Part shown: one piece after another, positions 27,301 to 35,127 of the stretch
How positions within the stretch are numbered: position 1 is the first letter of the stretch
How the letters are laid out: each line of letters begins with the position of its first letter
DNA from: Acinetobacter bouvetii DSM 14964 = CIP 107468
Lineage (GTDB): Bacteria > Pseudomonadota > Gammaproteobacteria > Pseudomonadales > Moraxellaceae
NCBI RefSeq assembly: GCF_000368865.1
Contig: NZ_KB849726.1
Span: 789,166 to 853,165, forward strand
Reading direction: 5' to 3'
Length of the DNA stretch: 64,000 nucleotides
Position numbers and translations under genes: made by a program
The notes under the pieces: model-generated
Told to the model about the DNA's origin: nothing
The model's database searches: none
Seen by the model: the letters and a program-made list of their open reading frames with translations, nothing else

Positions 27301-28869
27301 ACAGGCAAGGTTAATGGGTATGCTAAAGCGTCTTGGGCAAAAGGCGCGCGTCCGAAGATTGATGCGCGTTTCTTGACGCGTGACGGCGTGGTTGGGCTGG
27401 CTGCGGAAGATCCTCAGTATTTAGGTTCGACAATGAAATACGATGAAGTCAGCCTGATTGCCAAGAGTGTTGCGGACGGTTTGCAAATTCGGCTGGATAC
27501 CAAAGCGCCTGATATTGGTACGGGTTATGCCAATGTCATCATCGATCCATATAAAGACAGCAAGCCGATGCGCGGTGAAGTGGCCTTTAACCAAGTGCAG
27601 CTGAAAATCTTGAAGCCTTTTATTCAAGATGTCCGCTCAATGGGGGGAACATTATCGTATGCAGGCAAAATCAGTGGAACATTAGGCAATCCTTTAATGG
27701 AGGGCGAGGTTCGGGTGAAAGACGGCTCCATCAGTATGATTTCACTGCCCGTGAATTTGACCAATATTCAGCTGTATTCAGCCGTGCGTCAAAATTATGC
27801 CACTATTAATGGCGCATTCAACAGCGGTCAAGGCGTGGGCAAATTAACCGGCAATATCGACTGGAAAGATGAGCCTCGCGTGCAGCTGCAGCTGAAAGGT
27901 CAAAATATGCTGATCCGCCAGGCGCCACTGATTACAGCATTGGTAACGCCTGATTTGAGCTTGGATGTTTTACCGTTCAAGAAAAAACTGTCATTGTCCG
28001 GTTCTGTCGATGTACCACGCGCATTGATTTCAATGCCGGAAGCGTCTGAACCTGTGGTTAACGTTTCTTCTGATGTGCGCATTGTGCATGAAGGCGATAA
28101 CCAGCTGGAGATTTTAAAATCAGCGCGCCCGTGGGATATTCGTGCGGATGTTGCGGTCAGTTTGGGCAAGCAGGTTATTTTTCAAGGCTTTGACAGCCGT
28201 ATTCCTTTAATTGGCCGTTTAAATCTGTCTCAGCGCGGCTTGGAAACAGCCATGCGCGCCAATGGCGCTATAGGTGTGCCGCAGCGCGTAAAAATTGAAG
28301 CTTATGGTCAAAGTTTAGATTTAAACAGGGCGATTGCACGTTTTAATGGGCCGCTTGCAAATCCAACACTGGATATCGATGCCAATAAAGCTGTTCAGGG
28401 CAGTACGGTCGGTTTCCGTATTACCGGTACAGTGTCCAGTCCGAATATTCAGGTGTATAACGATGCCGGCCTATCTGAACAGGAAGCGCTGAATGCATTA
28501 ATTACCGGCCGCATTAATGAGGGCACGAGCGGTTTAAGTCAAACAGAAGGCTTTAAATCTGATGTCAATAATACTATTGCGGCAGCGGGTATCAGTATGG
28601 GCTTGGGCGGAACACGCGCTCTCACCAATCAAATTGGCCGTACATTCGGCTTAAGCGGTTTGGCGCTGGACGCTCAAGGTACAGGAGATGACACGCAAGT
28701 ATCTGTGACAGGCTATATTACTCCAGATTTGTTTATCCGCTACGGTGTTGGGGTCTTTACGCCGGTCAATAAACTGACCTTGCGTTACCAAATGAACCAA
28801 CGTTTGTATCTGGAAGCGAGCCAGTCTTTAGAGCGCGCAATCGATTTGTTCTATAATTGGCGCTTCTAA
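24352..28869 (+). CDS. tamB: TamB, translocation and assembly module protein
   Basis: Large AsmA-like bridge protein of 1505 residues. An N-terminal inner-membrane anchor (about residues 25-48) is followed by a long beta-rich periplasmic groove of repeats and a C-terminal TamB (DUF490) domain with the sequence LNALITGRINEG and YITPDLFIRYGVGVF near the end. It links inner membrane to TamA and is thought to conduct phospholipids or outer-membrane precursors. AAGGTG precedes the ATG, 21 bases after tamA, so they form one operon, ended by a strong hairpin. Confidence 0.95.
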   Translation: MAEQQQNPEPENAPDVLPQKRRILRSVLLSLLFMVVLLISALAVMFSTDKGSKFLLDRVLERQKIIHYEYEGGNLWRGLILRNVLVSLKPVDVKIDRADVTLGWRAILNKEIHLNSADVRNLQIITKSPPSDEPFKFNEIRLPFVLRVDKADVDHLLIQTHAASVNFDDIQLNEGLWSGTELKFENSRMNMGYLSVRNATGKMKFEGKYPLNATGIVNLPSLNDSLNIKDIAVNARGTLDTIQAGIATNTPDLLAGWAVVHPMRPHVPMQGELKFKNYHLPLLTEQKLFVKNGLGKFKGDIQRLNLNVITDLTGANIPQGQYSAVMHTDLVHQLNIDHVNGQLMKGAVNLSGVVSWKDHVTWDMQGRLDKLNPKDKLIPQVVQDFLPPSLDAKIASKGALEKGIHLTALVDFDRYETWNLKFDQDPEKNKKAQPMLLDVSWKNIDRTVPYVGWLSSESGNAKLALVADQQNIHVTTKVARHEKGMLPPGMYQAQLNVKNNNLNVPSFSYLADKGQLTGSAAVQLPTDKRQLKWNALLNAKDFNPQTVAAAAPVNLLNGSIRANGYAKPNQQIIHLSAIDLTGRLAQQNETIRLTGSSTAALLFHDVKAGGGFKSFAVNYDGNLSASQIEASKGLLKLRVSGTPELIHVAELKHDGVAGKIFASGLVNLKNGIGWDINASLVHFKPHYFASNIRGELSGTLKTQGLWSDALKRIQIQRLNLAGIINNKPVRGKGNLALVINSNQKGFMPQQFEANDLFLAYASNQIQATGNAQSLRLKVNAPALYELYGGLRGRAYGYLNMQVQPRLQASANLAVDNFGFNHLFSVKKMRVQGELPTSQTTPALLVARLESLRSGTREIQQGEISLAGTRNAHVLKVSAENKLSKFKVQLAGGFNAQNNWLGQIQKGDFDSLRTRLVQRQNASIIYTSAQSDLFIGAHCWMSQQSELCFDQPIRVNPNRGNVSFITRNLDLSDFAAFMPEGLAITGKVNGYAKASWAKGARPKIDARFLTRDGVVGLAAEDPQYLGSTMKYDEVSLIAKSVADGLQIRLDTKAPDIGTGYANVIIDPYKDSKPMRGEVAFNQVQLKILKPFIQDVRSMGGTLSYAGKISGTLGNPLMEGEVRVKDGSISMISLPVNLTNIQLYSAVRQNYATINGAFNSGQGVGKLTGNIDWKDEPRVQLQLKGQNMLIRQAPLITALVTPDLSLDVLPFKKKLSLSGSVDVPRALISMPEASEPVVNVSSDVRIVHEGDNQLEILKSARPWDIRADVAVSLGKQVIFQGFDSRIPLIGRLNLSQRGLETAMRANGAIGVPQRVKIEAYGQSLDLNRAIARFNGPLANPTLDIDANKAVQGSTVGFRITGTVSSPNIQVYNDAGLSEQEALNALITGRINEGTSGLSQTEGFKSDVNNTIAAAGISMGLGGTRALTNQIGRTFGLSGLALDAQGTGDDTQVSVTGYITPDLFIRYGVGVFTPVNKLTLRYQMNQRLYLEASQSLERAIDLFYNWRF

Positions 28870-28894
28870 AATCTTGAATTTATTTACAGATATG

Positions 28895-28932
28895 AATATA
28901 AATAGGGCTTCGAAAGAAGCCCTATTTATATT
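28895..28932 (+). terminator. Terminator of tamA-tamB
   Basis: A perfect 17-base stem (AATATAAATAGGGCTTC and its complement) with a GAAA tetraloop. There is only a broken T-tract after the stem, but the length and loop make it very stable. Confidence 0.8.
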
Positions 28933-28946
28933 TGAAACAATAAGAA

Positions 28947-29366
28947 ATGCATAAAATGAAAAATAATTTAATCCTTAGTTTGTCTATTCTGTCTTGCAAT
29001 GCTTTTGCCTATGATTATCCCGATGAACATGGGAAGTGCTGGATTCTTGATGGACGGAGTATAATTCAAAAGTGTTTAATCGCATCCGGCGGTGGTGCGG
29101 GCGGCACTTTTACTAAATTTGTGGTAAATAAAAAAGATTATTACATTGAAGAATCTAATTTCTGCGATGAAGAGGTGAACTGTCATATCTTAGTTGGGAA
29201 TAGCTATGAAAATTCAAAAGAAGCGAGAAGCTATTATCGCAGTATTAAAAACAACAAAATTATTCCCAAATGGGAACATGGTGCATGGAATTGCTATCAG
29301 CAAATTCGTGGGAAAATGCATATTTGCTATTCAACACCGATTTCTCCGCCCAAAAATCAAAGTTAA
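28947..29366 (+). CDS. Secreted cysteine-rich protein of unknown function
   Basis: A 139-residue protein with a signal peptide ending in NAFA. The cysteine at LSC inside the leader does not fit a lipobox well, so a soluble periplasmic protein is more likely than a lipoprotein. The mature part has six cysteines (KCW, KCL, FCD, NCH, NCY, ICY), which suggests three disulfides. The start may instead be the second ATG at 28956, which is better placed after AAGAA. It is more AT-rich than tamB. I recognise no family. Confidence 0.6.
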   Translation: MHKMKNNLILSLSILSCNAFAYDYPDEHGKCWILDGRSIIQKCLIASGGGAGGTFTKFVVNKKDYYIEESNFCDEEVNCHILVGNSYENSKEARSYYRSIKNNKIIPKWEHGAWNCYQQIRGKMHICYSTPISPPKNQS

Positions 29367-29425
29367 CTGTTGAAAACCAAGCTAACTTTCACGAAAAAAT
29401 TTAGGAGGGGATTAATCACTTAAAA

Positions 29426-29626
29426 TTACTCTTTAAACGTCTCATTCAACGCAGCCTGTACAGCATCTACGCGTGATTTGCAGGCTTTGTAGGCGTGCAT
29501 AGATTCTTCAACAATTTTCATTAAATTATCGATATCTGGTTCTTGCTGATTTTCAAGCAGTTCGGCATTTTTTTTCAAAATGTCATAGCCTTCTTTAAAG
29601 CTTAGGGGATCTTTAGTCTTGCTCAT
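29426..29626 (-). CDS. xseB: Exodeoxyribonuclease VII small subunit
   Basis: A 66-residue helical subunit of exonuclease VII, which degrades single-stranded DNA with XseA. It begins SKTKDPLSFKEGYDILKKN and has the usual acidic coiled-coil pattern, including ALLEN-like NAELLENQ. Its ATG overlaps the xseA stop by four bases, so translation is coupled. It is a little shorter than the E. coli protein (80). Confidence 0.93.
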   Translation of the reverse strand: MSKTKDPLSFKEGYDILKKNAELLENQQEPDIDNLMKIVEESMHAYKACKSRVDAVQAALNETFKE

Positions 29627-30903
29627 GAGCTGCTGCCTGTATGTGGCTGAATAGAAAGGATCTCAGCATGAATAATACCATCCTTCATTTCAATTTGAAT
29701 TTGTGGAGTGTCTTGGCTGAGCTGCTGCAAGCTGCTGACCGCACGGCCATGCTGGCGGACAACTGCATAGCCTTTGGCTAAAACATGCGGCGGATTCTGC
29801 AGCAGGGTTTCCCGCATGAGCGCTTCGACTTGGTGCTGTGCAAATTTAATCATCTGCGCCGCGTAATTCTGGGTTTGGCCTTTTACTTGCTGCAGCTGTT
29901 TATAGGCATCAGAAATTTGGCTTTTAGATAGAGTTTCAATGGTTTTCATCAGCTGATCATTTTGGCTTTGATATGCCGTCATTTGATGTTGCGACAGTAG
30001 CTGAATGTTTTGGCGGAAATCTAAAATTTCCTGAACACGTGAAGCGATGTGATTGCGGATGCCTGCAATGACTTTACTGGGGGTGTCAAAAGAACGGTGC
30101 GCGATTTCATCCAAAATCGTCCGGTCTTTTTCATGGCCAACGCCAACCCAGACGGGGACTGTCCGTTTGCACAGCAGAGCGGCCAAATCAAAATCATTCA
30201 AATAGGCTAAATCATTGACCGCGCCGCCGCCGCGGATAATGACAATCAAATCGGGCGGGGATGTGAAATCCGAGGCCCATTGCCGCAGGCCCTGTCCTAA
30301 AGCCGACATAATGCTTTGCGCTGCAGTATTGCCTTGAAATGTAGCGCTGTGATAAACGAACTCACATACACCCGCCTGCTGCAGGGCATCGGCATCTTTT
30401 TTAAAATCACCTAAACCGGCAGCCTGTTCGGGCGCAATGACCAAAACATGCTGAATATCAAATGGCGCGGGCAGCAGCTGATTTTTGTACAGCAAACCTT
30501 CATTGTTCAGCTGCTGCACAATTTGCTGATAACGTTTTGCGATATCGCCCAGCGTATAGCTGGAATCTATTTCTTCGATATTGACTGAAAACCCGTATTG
30601 CGGATCAAAACGCGCCCTGACTTTAATCAGCACATTCAAATCGCGGCTGAGTTCAACGCCGCTTTCACGCTCAAATTTGCCTACAATTTTAGCCGCAGAA
30701 AATTTCCAGATGGTCGCTTTGCAGCTGGCAATGACTTTGTCACTGCGGGCCTCTTTTTCTGCCAGCTCAATATAGTAATGACCGCCTTTAATGTTTAAAT
30801 TGCGGATTTCAGCTTTGACCCATACCGCCTCATCAAAAGCCAGTTTAATGACTTCTTGAACGGCGGACAGATACTCACTCAGCGAAAGCTGCAGATCAGA
30901 CAT
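29623..30903 (-). CDS. xseA: Exodeoxyribonuclease VII large subunit
   Basis: Catalytic subunit of exonuclease VII, 426 residues. An N-terminal OB-fold tRNA-anti-type domain (about residues 8-105, with VWVKAEIRNLNI and GHYYIEL) is followed by the Exonuc_VII_L domain with LIVIIRGGGAVNDL near residue 220, GVGHEKDRTILDEIAH and a long coiled-coil region that packs XseB. It removes single-stranded DNA in repair and mutation avoidance. xseB overlaps its end by four bases. Confidence 0.95.
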   Translation of the reverse strand: MSDLQLSLSEYLSAVQEVIKLAFDEAVWVKAEIRNLNIKGGHYYIELAEKEARSDKVIASCKATIWKFSAAKIVGKFERESGVELSRDLNVLIKVRARFDPQYGFSVNIEEIDSSYTLGDIAKRYQQIVQQLNNEGLLYKNQLLPAPFDIQHVLVIAPEQAAGLGDFKKDADALQQAGVCEFVYHSATFQGNTAAQSIMSALGQGLRQWASDFTSPPDLIVIIRGGGAVNDLAYLNDFDLAALLCKRTVPVWVGVGHEKDRTILDEIAHRSFDTPSKVIAGIRNHIASRVQEILDFRQNIQLLSQHQMTAYQSQNDQLMKTIETLSKSQISDAYKQLQQVKGQTQNYAAQMIKFAQHQVEALMRETLLQNPPHVLAKGYAVVRQHGRAVSSLQQLSQDTPQIQIEMKDGIIHAEILSIQPHTGSSS

Positions 30904-31556
30904 GGGGATATGAGGTAAAAATCATGAAAATAATAATGAAATTATAGGCTGTTTAGGCGGGATGAAAATGGAAATTTTGTAGAGGGAATGCAAAGCATGA
31001 AGCACTTTATGCAACCCGCTGATTCAGTGCGCATTTGAAAGTAAGAACGTCTTTAACACATGCATATATGATTTGATCGCTGGCGGTTTCTGGACCGTGG
31101 GGATGGCGGCTGACAGCAGTTTTGACTGTATTACGTGCATTTATGCTCGAAAGATGCTGGGTTTTGTTTGATCAAGTTGATAGTTAATGCAAATTCCGGC
31201 AGCTAAGTTTTGTACAAATGGGTCTTGGCAGATGTGTTTGTCTGAAATGTGCAAATTAAATTTTAAGCAATATGAAAGAGCATCAGTGCAGATTATGTTT
31301 TTGCAGTTCACATTAAAGAGGAAAACGTTTTATTTTTAAACTGTTTATTGGTTTTTAATGTTTTCATTGTGTATTTTATATTGATAATTCTCATAAGTTG
31401 AATATGAAAAGGGTAAGCATGCTGAATTGTGAGCGGATACTTTAAAAAGATTATATTTGCCAATGCTGATTAAATGCTTAAGTGATACTTTTCCTGCGAT
31501 AATTCATTTAAATAAAATATTATCAATACATCATCTAATGTTAGGGGGGATATTAT
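30904..31556. other. Long intergenic region before the Roadblock cassette
   Basis: About 650 bases without a convincing gene. It becomes very AT-rich toward the right. A possible sigma-70 promoter is TTGATA (31381-31386), a 16-base spacer and TATGAA (31403-31408), pointing at the cassette and leaving a leader of roughly 140 bases. The first cassette gene has an unusually strong AGGGGGG Shine-Dalgarno at about 31543. The left half must hold the xseA promoter. Confidence 0.4.
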
Positions 31557-31916
31557 ATGGCTAAAGTTTCATTAGACTCATTATTAGAAATTGACGGTTT
31601 TATTGCGAGTGCGCTTGTAGACAGCGAAAGCGGTTTGGCTTTGGCAGCGCAAGGCAATAATACAATTGATTTAGAATTGGCTTCCGCAGGAAACACAGAA
31701 GTAATCCGTGCTAAGCGGAAAGTTGCAAGAGCATTGAATCTAAATGATTCGATTGAGGATATTCTAATTACACTGGGCAAGCAATATCATTTGATTCGTC
31801 CATTAGATTCAAATGATGCTTTATTCTTATATTTAGTATTGGATAGAAGCAAAGCAAACTTAGCGATGGCTCGTCATGAGTTGAAGCATTTTGAAAAAGA
31901 ACTCGATTTTTCTTAA
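31557..31916 (+). CDS. Roadblock/LC7-domain protein
   Basis: A 119-residue single-domain protein of the Roadblock/LC7 (MglB/profilin-like) fold. It opens with a helix, [26 protein letters not shown], and has the two strands and second helix typical of the fold. Roadblock proteins dimerise and regulate small Ras-like GTPases as activators, scaffolds or exchange factors. A Ras-like GTPase and a second Roadblock protein are encoded 1.0 and 1.6 kb downstream on the same strand. The Shine-Dalgarno sequence is very strong, suggesting high expression relative to its partners. Confidence 0.82.
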   Translation: MAKVSLDSLLEIDGFIASALVDSESGLALAAQGNNTIDLELASAGNTEVIRAKRKVARALNLNDSIEDILITLGKQYHLIRPLDSNDALFLYLVLDRSKANLAMARHELKHFEKELDFS

Positions 31917-31988
31917 TTAAAAATTAAGGTTATTACTAAAAGTAATAACCTTAATTGCTTTCATCTCAGTATAACCATCAAAAAAACT

Positions 31989-32969
31989 ATGAATAACTCT
32001 ATTTATATTTCAATATTTGGTTTAAGTCTTTCCACTATTAATGAACTAAAAAATATCATATTTATAAAATTTTGTGATCAATATCAAATTAATTGGACTC
32101 ATATAACAGATATTAGGCTGCAGATATTATTAATTAATGATGATTTTATTGATCTTGATCATGTTGTGAAAATGAGTAAAACCAATGTGCAGATTTTAAA
32201 ATTAAAGAAAAATGAAAGTTTATCCGGGAAATTAATTAACGATACGCTGTATTTGCCATTACAGTTCTCGAACTCATTGGACAGCTGGATGGCGCATGCT
32301 CTGGAAAAGAGTACCTTGCCGGCAAATTTCCAGGCAATGCATCAGCCCTTTTTGCTGGAAACAGAACATATTTCTAAAAAAATAGCGCACCAAGAAATTT
32401 CATCAGCATTCCATAATGTGTATGAAAAATATGCGGGTATTAGCCACTTTGTAATTGAAAATAATCAAAACATCATGGCTTGTTTTGATTTAAAAAATAA
32501 AGAGTTCTATCGAAATCCAGAGCTAAGCCTAATTGCAGAGGGCAGTTTTTCGATTGTTCCTGCGGACATTAACAGCATTGTTAATTTTAAGAAATATTTT
32601 CAGTGTAAAGAGCTGAGCAGCGGAATTTGGCAATTTGTTTGGGATCACACGCCTAATGAGGTGCCCGAATATACACATGCGTACAGACTGCTTCATTGGC
32701 CGCAGCCGGCATCCCTGACTTGCAGAAGCGAATTATTCAAAATTTCGGCTTTTTTGAGTAAAGGCTGCACGGCTCAATTTATTCATCAAAAAACCAATAT
32801 CTGTGCGGATACGATTCACCGCTATTTGTTTGCCTGTGAGGTCGCTCAAATTGTTGCTGAAATTCCAGTAAAAGACGCATTGGATATTAGGGCGCTTCCT
32901 GCTGAAGTGAATGAAGTCAGCAGCGTGCGGGGTTTTTTCAACAGCTTGCGCAAAAAGCTGGGTCTATAA
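31989..32969 (+). CDS. Unknown protein in Roadblock-GTPase cassette
   Basis: A 326-residue soluble protein that I do not recognise as a known family. The first 90 residues alternate strands and helices (YISIFGLS, LQILLINDDFIDLD, VQILKLKKN), like a receiver- or flavodoxin-type domain. The C-terminal part (about 250-300, LFKISAFLSKGCTAQFIHQKTNICADTIHRYLFAC in pieces) looks like a winged or simple helix-turn-helix with the pattern of conservon DUF742 proteins. The end is basic (FFNSLRKKLGL). It lies 72 bases after the Roadblock gene and 9 bases before the GTPase gene, so it is surely part of the same unit, possibly the effector or adaptor. Strongly AT-rich in its 5' part. Confidence 0.7.
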   Translation: MNNSIYISIFGLSLSTINELKNIIFIKFCDQYQINWTHITDIRLQILLINDDFIDLDHVVKMSKTNVQILKLKKNESLSGKLINDTLYLPLQFSNSLDSWMAHALEKSTLPANFQAMHQPFLLETEHISKKIAHQEISSAFHNVYEKYAGISHFVIENNQNIMACFDLKNKEFYRNPELSLIAEGSFSIVPADINSIVNFKKYFQCKELSSGIWQFVWDHTPNEVPEYTHAYRLLHWPQPASLTCRSELFKISAFLSKGCTAQFIHQKTNICADTIHRYLFACEVAQIVAEIPVKDALDIRALPAEVNEVSSVRGFFNSLRKKLGL

Positions 32970-32978
32970 TGGAATGTT

Positions 32979-33518
32979 ATGATTTTACATCAATATAAAG
33001 TTGTCTTTGCCGGAACTATGGGTGCCGGAAAAAGCGAGGCGATTAAATCCTTATCGAGTATTGACGTCGTGTCTACTGAGGCAATCAACACCGATACACA
33101 GTCTCACAGCAAAATGTTCACCACTGTGGGCATAGATTATGGGGAATTAATTTTAGAGGATGGAACAAAAGTTGGCTTGTACGGTACACCGGGCCAAGAG
33201 CGGTTTGATTTTATTTGGAATATGATTTGTAAGGGCGCTTTAGGCACCATTATTTTAATTGATAACAGTGTTGATCATCCAATAGAACAGCTGAATTTCT
33301 ATTTAGATTATTTTAAAACGGTCAGTGACAATATCATTATTGGAATCACGCATTTGGATGTAAAGTCGGCAAATCATGCCGCGATTTACCGTGATTGGGA
33401 AAAAAGCCAGACGGATGCACGCTATCCGCTTTTCTTTGTCGATGCTCGGGAAAGAAATGATGTGCTTTTATTGCTTGAAGCATTAATTGCCAATGCCGAA
33501 GCTCAATTCTCAATTTAA
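32979..33518 (+). CDS. Ras-like small GTPase, conservon CvnD-like
   Basis: A 179-residue GTPase. The phosphate loop GTMGAGKS is at residues 12-19, the switch I threonine is in TTVGIDYGE (about 48-56), the G3 motif is GTPGQERF (69-76) with a catalytic-type glutamine at 73 but Gly in place of the Walker B Asp, and the G4 motif is THLD instead of NKxD. This set matches the COG2229 GTPases that include conservon CvnD and relatives of MglA. It is flanked by Roadblock genes, its expected partners. It probably acts as a nucleotide-dependent switch in localisation or signalling; the output is unknown. Confidence 0.85.
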   Translation: MILHQYKVVFAGTMGAGKSEAIKSLSSIDVVSTEAINTDTQSHSKMFTTVGIDYGELILEDGTKVGLYGTPGQERFDFIWNMICKGALGTIILIDNSVDHPIEQLNFYLDYFKTVSDNIIIGITHLDVKSANHAAIYRDWEKSQTDARYPLFFVDARERNDVLLLLEALIANAEAQFSI

Positions 33519-33529
33519 GGTTAAAACTC

Positions 33530-33958
33530 ATGCTAGCTCATAATTTAAAAAGAAAAGCGCCAGAAGAACTTGTCAATTTCATACAGATTCATATTCGTTC
33601 ATTGCTTACCGAGATTTCTGAAATCGAATTTGTGATGGTGTGTTCTACAGATGGTTTTGAATTGACCTCAGTGGCTAAAAAGAACATTGCAAATGCAGGA
33701 AAACTCGCAGCAGTCAGCAGTTCTATTTTAGCAATGGTGCAAGCCTTTATGGGGGAAATCAATCTGGACGGCTGTCAAAGCCTGACCCTGGATGCTGCCA
33801 ATGGCAAGGTGCTGCTGACGGCGATACCCAATGAAAAATACCCCATGCTGTTGGTGGTTTTAACTTCAAAAAATGTGCTCTTGGGCCAACTGCTGTACTC
33901 AATTAAAAAAATTACGGAAGACATTTCGCATCAGTGTGAAACGCCAAGCCATGGTTAA
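33530..33958 (+). CDS. Second Roadblock/LC7-domain protein
   Basis: A 142-residue protein with the Roadblock fold: a leading helix ELVNFIQIHIRSLLTEI, strand EFVMVCSTDGFEL, a helix with GKLAAVSSSILAMVQAF, and strands KVLLTAI and LLVVLTSKNVLLGQLLY. It differs clearly from the first Roadblock protein of the cassette, and looks more like MglB/CvnB. It starts 12 bases after the GTPase stop, as expected for a protein that works with it. It may be the GTPase-activating partner. Confidence 0.82.
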   Translation: MLAHNLKRKAPEELVNFIQIHIRSLLTEISEIEFVMVCSTDGFELTSVAKKNIANAGKLAAVSSSILAMVQAFMGEINLDGCQSLTLDAANGKVLLTAIPNEKYPMLLVVLTSKNVLLGQLLYSIKKITEDISHQCETPSHG

Positions 33959-34055
33959 ATGCTGTGGGCGGCAAGGGTAAGGCTATGCGTCATTGGCGGA
34001 ATTAAATGACAAATGCGCAGTGATCTTTTATAGTGCAGCCATGTAGGAGATTTTC

Positions 34056-34415
34056 ATGAAAAAGTTACTTGCTTTATCTGTTCTGATTGCACTGGCTGGC
34101 TGTGCAGAGAAAAAGCCGCTGACACCTGAAGAGCAATGGCAGGGCTATTGCCGCAGTGTAGGCAATGCGGCGCGCACGATTATGCTGGACCGTCAAAACG
34201 CGATTCCTAAAGCGCAAGCAGTGGAACATGCCAGCAAAATTGAAGATGAAACCACCAAAAAATTCATCATCAGCATTATTGATGAAGTTTATGCTTTGCC
34301 TGAAGCATCAATTAAAGGCGATGTGGAAGCGTCCCGTGAAAAAATCCGCAGCGAATTTACGGAAAAATGCATAGCGACGCCGCATGATCAAATGCCGGAT
34401 TACAAACCGTTCTAA
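34056..34415 (+). CDS. Small lipoprotein of unknown function
   Basis: A 119-residue lipoprotein with the lipobox LAGC at residues 13-16, so the cysteine at 16 is likely acylated. The residue after it is Ala, so export to the outer membrane is possible. The mature part is short, helical and charged, with one more pair of cysteines (YCRS, KCIA) that could form a disulfide. TAGGAG precedes the ATG. It follows the Roadblock cassette by about 100 bases; a link with it is not shown. Confidence 0.72.
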   Translation: MKKLLALSVLIALAGCAEKKPLTPEEQWQGYCRSVGNAARTIMLDRQNAIPKAQAVEHASKIEDETTKKFIISIIDEVYALPEASIKGDVEASREKIRSEFTEKCIATPHDQMPDYKPF

Positions 34416-34428
34416 GGAACGGTTTTTT
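34405..34428 (+). terminator. Terminator of the lipoprotein gene
   Basis: Perfect AACCGTTC/GAACGGTT stem with a TAAG loop and six T. The stem begins inside the last codons of the gene, so the stop codon sits in the loop. Confidence 0.85.
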
Positions 34429-34564
34429 ATTGCCAAATTAAAAGAAATAGCCTAAGCGGTATCAAAATACACCTTGTGACAAATCTCTTAATCTAAAATA
34501 TAGAAAAGCTTATCTTTTTATTGAATAATGAGTGCAGAACAATAGAAGAAAAGAGGAGCAGCAA

Positions 34565-34834
34565 ATGGATGTTGTCGGCTATATGCATCATGCAGATTTA
34601 CTCTTGGAAGATGATCAGGGCCTGATCATTATCGGTGGCGGAAATTACGTTTTGAGCATAGGGGATCGCGTATATTTAAAACGTCAGGTCGATGGCATGC
34701 CGAATCGGTATATTATCGAAATTTCATTTGCCAGCAACCAGTACCAAGGCTTATTTGAAGACCAGTGCCAGATGAAGTTCAGCGGCAATCGCGCAGAATT
34801 AAATCAATATTTAACAGCAACGACTGTCCACTAA
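34565..34834 (+). CDS. Small protein of unknown function
   Basis: An 89-residue soluble protein, start MDVVGYMHH chosen because AGGAG lies seven bases upstream; a GTG-started frame beginning at 34532 lacks this. It alternates strands (GLIIIGGGNYVLSIGDRVYLKR) like a small beta-barrel or SH3/PilZ-like fold, but I do not assign a family. It stands alone between two terminators. Confidence 0.6.
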   Translation: MDVVGYMHHADLLLEDDQGLIIIGGGNYVLSIGDRVYLKRQVDGMPNRYIIEISFASNQYQGLFEDQCQMKFSGNRAELNQYLTATTVH

Positions 34835-34860
34835 GGTGGAATATATTTTTTGATACAAAG

Positions 34861-34885
34861 AAGGCAGCATGAAGTTGCCTTTTTT
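34861..34885 (+). terminator. Terminator
   Basis: AAGGCA/TGCCTT stem with a nine-base loop and a run of six T, behind the small gene ending at 34834. Confidence 0.65.
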
Positions 34886-35127
34886 ATGGTGAGAATTCAG
34901 TTAAAAGTTAAAATCTTTCCAAAAATAAGTACTGTAAGCTCAGGATTTGATTATCGATTAATCAAAAAACCATCATTTAGTTGCTAAATAATGGACATCA
35001 TGAAGAAACACTTTACTTGCATTAACTTTTAACTGGAATTTTAGTAAAATTAAGCAGTCCATATTATTTGCGAAGCCTGAGAATGGCTGGAATTCGCAGG
35101 TAATTTTTTAAAAAAGAGGAATAAACC

